A stretch of 64,000 nt of DNA, taken from positions 8,708,501 through 8,772,500 of the forward strand of contig NC_054750.1 of assembly GCF_018143015.1 (NCBI RefSeq), in the 5' to 3' direction. Source of the DNA: Lytechinus variegatus. Lineage: Eukaryota > Echinodermata > Echinoidea > Temnopleuroida > Toxopneustidae. Positions 57,188 through 64,000 of the stretch are shown here, piece after piece; the first letter of the stretch is position 1; each line of letters begins with the position of its first letter. Made by a program: the position numbers and the translations under genes. The notes below the pieces were generated by a model. The model saw nothing but the letters and a program-made list of their open reading frames with translations, was not told the origin of the DNA and did not search any database.

Positions 57188-60100
57188 GTAGGTAACGCAA
57201 AAATCAATAGGTGGGACTGACACTGACAGCTCAGTAAAATTAGACAGCTTTCAGCCGTCTGTTTCGAGGATTTTTTTATGAGTGGAGCCAACAGAGTTCA
57301 GTGGAACAACCTACATAACAGACACCAAAGCTTTTGGTCTAGGTTAAAATTAACCCAGGGAACTGGAGTTCACGGGCGGGAGCTCAGCCTGCCCCAGGCC
57401 CAGCCCAGGGCCAGGACCTTAAGTTACTGTGTAATTGACCATACTCACTAACCCAGGGGGCTCCCGGCCATGTAGCGGTCGAGAGCCCAGGATCGCACGT
57501 GCAATTTGGCATACTCACCTGCACCTGACAAGCGTGAAGTATGGTCAAAGTAATTCTCCACATAAATAGTTAAAACCATGAAAACAGAAATCAAGCACTT
57601 ACCACGATTATATGGATGATGCCTAACGAGTGGCAGTTTTTCTGACATCTGAAAGATTGATTTTGTTGCTGTCTTTTCTCTACTTGTTGAAATGGGAACC
57701 AGCGTGGAAAACTCACCATGTAGTTGTACATGGTGGTTCTCATTTCAGCGAGTATAGTAAACTAGTTTGATCTGGATATACTTGCTAAAATGGGAACTAA
57801 ACATGCTGGTTCCCATTATGAAGAGTAGATAAAGACAGATTCTAATGAGATTTATTCCGTCAGTGATGGTTCTGATGAAATAAAGTTCTCAAGAAAACTG
57901 TCTTTATCTACTCGTGAAAATGGGAACCAGCACAATTCAGAAGAATTTTCCATAGCTGGTTCCCATTTTGAAGAGTAGATAAAGGCACTCATTCAATGAA
58001 CAAGGTTATGATATAACCCATTGGGCTCGTAGTGGTCAGTAGAGGCGCTGGTCAGAAAATTGAGATTGTCCAATTTTTGTTACAGATACTGTCTCAGCCT
58101 CAGGCTCAGTTTTCAAAGATTTATCCACAGAAGAAATCTAGGAAAGTTCATTCTCCTGCCAAGTGCTGACACCAATTTAGCACTCTCAAAAGACTCAATC
58201 CCTATAATTGCTGTCCAGAGGGACTATGTCCTGCAGGGGTAAGTGAAAAAAACAATCTCAATAATCGACAGGATTTGTTTTGGTTTATGAAGATATCCTT
58301 GTTTTCTGGGACAAACAAATCAGGATCAGCCAGGTTCGTCTTAACTCGCTCAATCGCCGTCAGCGCAGCTACAGCTGAGCGTACGAACGTGCCAGCCAAT
58401 TCGCTGGCGCATCTGTATGCTCAGCTGCAGCTGTAGCTGAGCGTTCAGACATGCATACTTTTTTTCTTCCCCTTTATCAATTCGATGCCAAAACATTGTA
58501 ATGGCAAATATGTGTGCGAGGTAGCCATGGTCATTTTGCGAATACGATGTTTTCAAATTGGCATAGAATGTAGTCATTTATCTTAGTTTAACTGCCTCAA
58601 TAATCAACCCTTTGATCACAATCAATGGAAAGACAAGATAAAGACTAGATACATTGTAGATGACTGCAATCTTCTATTTTAATTTTTTGTTTGAAAGAGG
58701 AGGGTTTTTTTCTAATTCAAAACTGACAAATCAGAAGGATTTGGCATTCATGCATATGGCTGTTTTCAATCTCGATCTCTTCCAGTATGTACCAGCTAAA
58801 GGAGACAAGGTTCTAGGAATAGTGACCCAGAGGGCAGGCGATATCTTCAGAGTGGACATTGGGGGCCAATCCAATGCTACTCTATCATATCTTGCATTTG
58901 AAGGAGCAACAAAGAGAAATAGACCAAACGTTCAGGCAAGTATGATTTACCATCATGTTGTTACCTAGCTTGGCAGCAGAAGGGTGTTAGGATCTACGTA
59001 CAGTACATCAATCCCCATTCCTATTTGTCAGGCAGAAGGACTATTACTCTAGCGGATGCTTACGCTAACGCCTTTATGACAACCGCACAGAATTTGAAAA
59101 TTGCAGGACTTGTACAACTTACCGCCCTTCTGCTAGACGGGACAATTTGTGACAGCCTTTAGGCAACAATTGAATGTTTCAGCAAAGGCAAAGATTTTGT
59201 TTCAATGTGAAATGTTATTCTTTTTAATCAAAAATAAAGAAAGAGAGAGAGAGAAAGTCCAGTGATTACTTAAACATGAGATGTTCACTTTGTGCACTAT
59301 CTGTGAACAAGCAGTTAGAAAAAAATAGGGAATAATTTTGCTTTACAAATTTGAATTAGCATTTTTGGTCATAAGAGAAAAGCTCTCAACTAAGTAATGT
59401 ACTGTACAGTCCTATGCAAAATTATGCTATACAAAAGACTTCATGCATAGCTGTCTTTCAAAAATGTGGATCAAATTGCAATGCAATTCCAGGAAAATTA
59501 TTCCCTGATGTTCGTATCTCCTTTATTTGAATTTACAACTGCAAAGTTTGACAGTGTGAAGAAGAATGGCTCTTTTAGATAAGCTAATTTTTGAATGTTT
59601 ACTTTTTAAGGACCAAATTACTATTTGGGCTTTACAGAGAACCTTCCCTAGCAATTATTGTATGTATTGGCCCTTTTGGGATGACTTGTCCCATTGTTAG
59701 TGATTTTGGTCAATGTGCAGGAAAGATTGACAACATGATGAAACTCTTGTATCATCTTTATATGTCGTCTTTCCTTTGACATAACATCAATGTTGCAGGT
59801 CGGAGATGTTCTGTATGCCAAACTCCTGGTTGCAAATCGGGACATGGAACCAGAACTGGTATGCATCGACAGTACCGGTAGATCACAGGGATTAGGTGTG
59901 GTAGGAGCCGACGGCTTCATGTTCCAATGCAGCCTGGGACTTGTCAGAAGGTACGTACATATATGTTTATGGGGCTAGTTTCTTCATAAAGAACTTACAG
60001 GTACCCGCATGTACCATGGAAACTGAGTTTAATTGGCTATGCAGCCCTGTTACCATGATCAGGCCTTTGGTGTAAGGTTATCTATTGGAAGCCAAGTTAT

Positions 60101-61970
60101 GGCAGAGATGTAAAGTTTGGTTAATTAGTTGGCAGGAGGAAGCACCCTCCCCCCAAAAAAATAAAATAAGAGTGTGTGTGTATTTGAGTTTTGTCAGACG
60201 TGTATCAATCAGATATGATTATTTACGTCTGGGACCGACCTTTAACGTCACCATCCGAAAGACGTGACCAGGGCTCGAACCTCGGACCTCTGCATCAATT
60301 TGTAACTTCCCCACATAGCTTGGATTACAGGCGCACGCCACAATGCCCAGTTGATAAAATAAGAAATAAGCATGTACCGGTATATACAGAATTGCTTCAA
60401 GATCCACATTATGAAAACCCATCAGAGTCCCCTCTAAAAAATGGTTATCTTGCAAACGAGACTCTTTCATGAATTGGCTGATGTGCAAAATAAAATCTAT
60501 GGCCTGTGTCAATAACAAATTTGCAATAATAATTAAACCGCAATCCTTCAGTCTGATTGGCTGATGATAAATGTGTCATAGAAATTGTCATAAAAATTGT
60601 CTTTGAAATGGAACCCTTTTTTTTTTTAAACAACGCAATAACAGCACTTGGTCTGTTGTCTCGTGCCATGATTGTTCCTGGGGGTCCTGTAACATAAAGC
60701 TTAGAAATTGATTGTATAATGATTGATCATACACAAAAGTTAATGCAATGGATCATAGAAATCAGCCCTGAAATTGATTGTATAATGATTGATCATACAC
60801 AAAAGTTAATGCAATGGATCATAGAAATCAGCCCTGAAATTGATTGTATAATGATTGATCATACACAAAAGTTAGTGCAATGGATCATAGAAATCAGCCC
60901 TGTGATCAATTGCTAAGCTTTATGTTACCTGGCCCATGAAAGTCATCTCCAGTAGGGGAGACTCCCATCAAACATAGAAGGGTTGCAGCTCTTATATGGT
61001 GAACCTCTAATTGCAAATTGTGCTTCCTGTATGATTTTACATAATTTATATTGGATAAAAATAATGAATTTCAAGATTATTTTCCGTGCTAGCTGATACT
61101 TTCTGTTTTCAGAAATGCATGTGCCAACTTTAATTTTGCTCATGCAGAGGACTGTCAAGATCAAAAGGATGACCATCATGTTCGCTCTCCCCCCCCTCCA
61201 TTATCAGCACAATAGACAGCCAAGTATATTTTGGTTGATTTTATTTTGTTATTCTTCCTGTTGATAACTTTTGAGCCATTTCTCATTTCATATAGCCCGC
61301 AATGCAGGCGAAGGCTGCAGCTATTGTCTTTGCCTTCATAGGAGTCTGTTGCTGTTTAATACATGTATGAAACATCAATAATGGTCTGATATACAGAAGA
61401 CTGCAAAATGTGGGTGCGAAGTAGCCTCCGCCTATACACTGGTCTTGCATTACTTGTCTTCTTGTTTCTTTTGAAAAGGATACGGTGCAGGTTTTTCCTT
61501 ACATAAAACTGCCTCTGGATATTTGCCAGTAATAGAAAACAACAAGTAATGCAAGACAGGAGTGTATCGGCAGAAGCAGACACGTTTCGTTGTCTTCTGC
61601 ATCATACTACCTGCATTGCTGATGTAACAGCATCAGACTCGTATAAAGGCAGAGACAAAAGCTGAAGTATTCCCCTATATTTTAGGCTATATTTCATATT
61701 GATAAGAATGTTGATTCAAGAAATTTAAATGAATTCTTTGTTTCTTCCCCTACCAGGCTCTTGTCTAAAGACTGTCCAATTATGAAATTACTCAATGAGA
61801 ACATTCCATATGAGATTGCCTTGGGTATGAACGGTAGGATATGGGTCCGAGCCAAATCAATAAGGACAACGATAGCTGTGGTCAATGCCCTCGCAAACTG
61901 TGAGTTTATGACAGACGAGGAAATACAGATAATGATGCGTAGACTTGTGAATGGACTTGCTGGATTTTAA
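56978..61970 (+). CDS. EXOSC3: EXOSC3/RRP40, RNA exosome cap subunit, 4 exons
   Basis: EXOSC3 is one of three S1/KH cap proteins of the nine-subunit eukaryotic RNA exosome. It helps feed RNA to the DIS3 and EXOSC10 nucleases in nucleus and cytoplasm. Joined exons give 241 residues: an N-terminal domain ([30 protein letters not shown]), an S1 domain from about residue 71 ([43 protein letters not shown]), and a KH domain. The KH domain carries the family GxNG signature ([15 protein letters not shown]). The length is slightly below mammalian RRP40 (275), mainly at the N terminus. Start choice: ATG at 56,978 in AAGATGG context gives [10 protein letters not shown]; an upstream in-frame ATG (56,927) adds 17 non-conserved residues. 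All junction phases agree. Confidence 0.95.
57671..57988. mobile_element. Composite hairpin MITE in EXOSC3 intron 1
   Basis: Three successive inverted pairs of TACTCGTGAAAATGGGAACC and its complement GGTTCCCATTTTGAAGAGTA occur at about 57,680/57,740, 57,790/57,830 and 57,905/57,975. The outer words CTTTATCTACTC and GAGTAGATAAAG mark the ends of the second and third units. It may be two or three nested or tandem copies of one palindromic element. Confidence 0.65.
58340..58450. repeat. Short GC-rich inverted repeat in EXOSC3 intron 1
   Basis: CAGCTACAGCTGAGCGTACG and the later CAGCTGCAGCTGTAGCTGAG contain overlapping inverted AGCTACAGCTG words around GCCAGCCAATTCGCTGGC. It would form a branched stem. 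Origin unknown. Confidence 0.45.
58786..58935 (+). CDS. EXOSC3: EXOSC3 exon 2, GC donor
   Basis: Acceptor CTCTTCCAG; 50 codons from YVPAKGDKV to RNRPNVQ. The donor is CAG|GCAAGT, a GC-AG intron with otherwise perfect consensus. S1 domain. Confidence 0.93.
59799..59950 (+). CDS. EXOSC3: EXOSC3 exon 3
   Basis: Acceptor ATGTTGCAG, donor AGAAG|GTACGT. Enters in phase 0, leaves in phase 2. Encodes [20 protein letters not shown] to [10 protein letters not shown], the end of S1 and start of KH. Confidence 0.93.
60172..60353 (-). mobile_element. SINE with 7SL-like head and tRNA-like B box
   Basis: On the minus strand the element begins CTGGGCATTGTGGCGTGCGC then CTGTAATCCAAGCTA, strongly resembling the 5' Alu domain of 7SL RNA (and hence Alu). 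It continues to a tRNA-type B box, GGTTCGAGCCC, and a CTTTCGGATGGTGACGTTAA core like those of invertebrate SINEs. It ends in a CA-repeat tail. A perfect 11-bp target duplication flanks it (plus-strand ATAAAATAAGA at 60,161-60,171 and 60,354-60,364). It lies in EXOSC3 intron 3, antisense to the gene. Confidence 0.75.
60680..60935. mobile_element. Inverted-repeat element with three 66-bp tandem units, EXOSC3 intron 3
   Basis: Ends GTCCTGTAACATAAAGCTTA (60,685) and TAAGCTTTATGTTACCTGG (to about 60,932) are inverted. Between them a 66-bp unit containing ATGATTGATCATACACAAAA is repeated three times almost identically (phase markers at 60,721, 60,787 and 60,853). Because 66 is a multiple of three, the array is open in one frame ([20 protein letters not shown]), which is a trivial consequence. 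Confidence 0.8.
61757..61970 (+). CDS. EXOSC3: EXOSC3 exon 4 (stop codon)
   Basis: Acceptor CCCCTACCAG. Enters in phase 2 and encodes [20 protein letters not shown], the GMNGRIWV signature and [11 protein letters not shown], ending at TAA 61,968-61,970. Confidence 0.93.
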
Positions 61971-62085
61971 ATCGAAGAATACGATGGCCATGGAGAATGC
62001 CCGAGTCGCAAACTTTGAGTTTTTGACAGACGAGGAAATAAAGACAATGTTGCGTAGACTTGTGAATGGGCTTGCTGGATTTTAA
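61971..62085 (+). pseudogene. Tandem partial duplicate of the EXOSC3 last exon
   Basis: Immediately after the stop codon the last ~100 bp of the exon are repeated. The word GACAGACGAGGAAATA recurs about 116 bp later, and the copy ends with the same CTTGCTGGATTTTAA. Read in its own frame (not that of the gene), it gives ENARVANFEFLTDEEIK to [10 protein letters not shown] and stop, so it has no disabling mutation. It has no convincing splice acceptor and is most likely transcribed as 3' UTR. Confidence 0.85.
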
Positions 62086-62419
62086 GTTCATTTCAGTTTT
62101 GTAAGGATGGTTAAATTCCAGTTAGATGTAACAATTGTTTTGAGGATAGCTCAGCGAGTTCCTAAATAAGAGTGTGAACTGTACTTAAAAGGGAAAATCT
62201 ACATGTATGAAATGTCTCTGAGTATTGATATGGAATATCACTTATGACTACATTAAGGACCTACATGTACCCAATACATGTACCAAGTATAATTCCTTGC
62301 ATTGAGTTGCTTGTTTGCAAGAAATCCCATGATGAGCAGGACTGAATACTTCTTAGTTGTGATTTGAAAAATTATGTTGAGAACTGTATGAACAGACTTT
62401 AAATATGAAAGGACTGTTT
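62086..62419. other. EXOSC3 3' flank
   Basis: AT-rich sequence after the duplicated exon end, probably 3' UTR and downstream DNA. No canonical AATAAA is obvious here. No other gene is seen. Confidence 0.4.
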
Positions 62420-64000
62420 TTGTCTCACCTGCATAGCAGAGTGAGACTACATTGTACAGTGCGTCCCAGAATAAACGAAACCGAGATTTAGATAATTTAT
62501 CATAACTTAATCATAAATGGAATAGACAAATGACCTACCAATTTAAAGCTTAGAATCTCCTCTTTCATCTGATATTACTTAGGTTATTTCTTATTCACGC
62601 ATGAGTGAGCAAAAACAATTTGAAGAAAGGATACCAAAAACTCATTTGGCCGGGGGTATCTGGGTTTCAAAAGGAAAACCACATTTCTCAAAAGTTCAAT
62701 ATCAGCTCTTTAATTTGGTACCAAAATTACAGAAAATGGTCAAGAAATAAAAAAGTTCTGGTCATTTGAAATAAGGCTTGTATTTCCATAATTTCATGAG
62801 ATAAACGTGTTTTCACCGGTTTCCCACAGAAGCTTTCGCATGGTGAACAAAAGATTTAATGCATGGCTGATTGTCAACAAAACAGAGTGTCGAGAGAGTT
62901 TGAAAGCCAGCCTGGAGAACCTCTTCATTTTATGAAATTATTGAAATTCAGAACTTTGTTATTTCGTGACCATTTTCTGTAATTTAGGTATCAAATTAAA
63001 GAGGAGATATTGAACTTTTCAAAAATGTGGTTTTCTTTTTGAAACCCAGATACCCCCTGCCAAATGAGTTTTTGATATCCTTTCTTCAAATTGCATTTGC
63101 TCACTCATGCGTGAATGAGAAATAATCTAAGTAATATCAGATGAAAGAGGAGATTCTAAGCTTTAAATTGGTAGGTCATTTGTCTATTTTATTTATGATT
63201 AAGTAATGATAAATGATCGCTAAATCTCGGTTTCATTTTTTCTGGGACGCACTGTATAGGCGCCGCTTTTCCGATGGCGGTGTCAACATCAAATCGTAAC
63301 CTGAGGTTAAGTTTTTGAAATGACATCATAACTTAGAAACTATATGGACCTAGTTCATGAAACTTGGCCATAAGGTTAATCAAGTATTACTGAACATCCT
63401 ATTAGAGTTTCATGTCACATGACCAAGGTCATTTGGGGTCAATGAACTAAGACCATGTTGGGGGAATCATCAAAATGTTAACCTGAGGTTAAGTTTTTGA
63501 AATGTCATCATAACTTAGGAAATATATGGATCTAGGTCATTAAACTTGGACATAAGGTTAATCAAGTATCACCAAACATCCTGCATGAGTTTCACGTCAC
63601 ATGACCAAGGTCAAAGGTCATTGGTCATTTGGGGTCAATGAACTTTGGCCGATTTGGGGGTATCTGTTGAATTACAATCAAAACTTTAAAAGTTTTTGGA
63701 TCTGATTCATGAAACTTGGACATAATAGTAATCAAGTATCACTGAACATCCTGTGCAAGTTTCAGGTCACATGATCAAGGTCAAAGGTCATTTAGGGTCA
63801 AACTTTGGCCGAATTGGGGGTATTTGTTGAATTACCATCATAACTTTGAAAGTATGTTGGTCTAGTTCATAAAACTTGGACATAAGAGTAATCAAGTATC
63901 ACTGAACATCCTGTGCAAGTTTCAGGTCACATGATCAAGGTCAAAGGTCATGTGAGGTCACTGAATTTTGGCCACATTGGGAGTATTTGTTGAATTACCA
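62420..64000. repeat. Tandem repeat family with AGGTCA half-sites
   Basis: Begins TTTGTCTCACCTGCATAGCA and resumes after the inserted MITE with GGCGCCGCTTTTCCGATGGC. It then runs into about four tandem units of roughly 120-185 bp (CATAACTT, then AAACTTGGACATAAG, AATCAAGTATCACTGAACAT and GGTCACATGA). The units contain AGGTCAAAGGTCA at 63,608-63,620, 63,778-63,790 and 63,938-63,950. It continues beyond the window. Confidence 0.75.
62457..63254. mobile_element. Long palindromic mariner-like MITE with TA duplication
   Basis: The ends CAGTGCGTCCCAGAA and TTCTGGGACGCACTG are inverted and flanked by TA (62,455-62,456 and 63,255-63,256). The arms stay complementary for roughly 300 bp each, including the ATCTCCTCTTTCATCTGATA and AACTCATTTGGC blocks. 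A central ~200-bp loop has no coding capacity. It split the host repeat between 'GAGACTACATTG' and 'GGCGCCGC'. Confidence 0.85.

Noticed and set aside
58060-58242. Possible exon in EXOSC3 intron 1 (acceptor TTTTTGTTACAG, frame [15 protein letters not shown]...)
   Set aside because: Exon 1 and exon 2 of EXOSC3 already join without a gap in the conserved protein (HQKR-YVPAKGD), and this segment has no recognisable homology.
60241-60353. Human Alu contamination
   Set aside because: Only about 35 bases resemble Alu. The rest is unlike Alu, and an 11-bp target duplication in local sequence shows that it belongs here.

Overview
The window is animal nuclear DNA. It holds two intron-rich protein genes in a sea of interspersed repeats, with short exons, GT-AG introns, non-LTR retrotransposon fragments, palindromic MITEs and minisatellites. 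The repeat style suggests a marine deuterostome, with an echinoderm and probably a sea urchin as the best guess. Signs are foldback elements with tandem-repeat arms, AGGTCA-rich tandem repeats and CpG-rich 'GCTCGCGCTTCGCGCTCGCA' arrays. No sequence here names the species.

Gene 1 (minus strand, about 43.5 to 18.6 kb) is an ortholog of SHOC1/ZIP2, the meiotic crossover (ZMM) factor that partners SPO16. I traced 29 coding exons whose splice phases all agree. They give an open frame of 1,644 codons plus stop, from [12 protein letters not shown] to a basic C-terminal signature ([12 protein letters not shown]...QTRL.F). The central exons encode an XPF/ERCC4-like fold followed by a helix-hairpin-helix-like region. 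One intron (27,121-27,752) keeps the frame only if it uses a U12-type AT donor (ATATCCT), and another uses a GC donor.

Gene 2 (plus strand, 56,978-61,970) is EXOSC3/RRP40, the S1/KH cap subunit of the RNA exosome. It has four exons and 241 residues, with one GC-AG intron. Both genes carry a tandem duplicate of their last coding exon in the sequence just downstream of the stop codon: degenerate in SHOC1, still open in EXOSC3. The two genes are divergent, about 13.5 kb apart.

Layout: 0-4.3 kb non-coding with a possible promoter and first exon; 4.4-5.9 kb minisatellite open on both strands; 5.9-8.4 kb CR1-like retrotransposon (minus); 9.9-11.3 kb foldback element built of CCAGTTGG units; 12.3-13.5 kb decayed LINE (plus); 15.0-16.3 kb hAT-like and TTAA MITEs; 16.5-17.1 kb L2/CR1-like LINE end (minus); 18.6-43.5 kb SHOC1 with MITEs in its introns; 44.3-47.4 kb two nested terminal-inverted-repeat elements; 47.4-56.6 kb LINE tails, CpG-rich arrays, purine tracts and large inverted repeats; 57.0-62.1 kb EXOSC3, with a SINE and hairpin repeats in its introns; 62.4-64 kb a tandem repeat family interrupted by a palindromic mariner-like MITE. 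No tRNA, rRNA or CRISPR was found.
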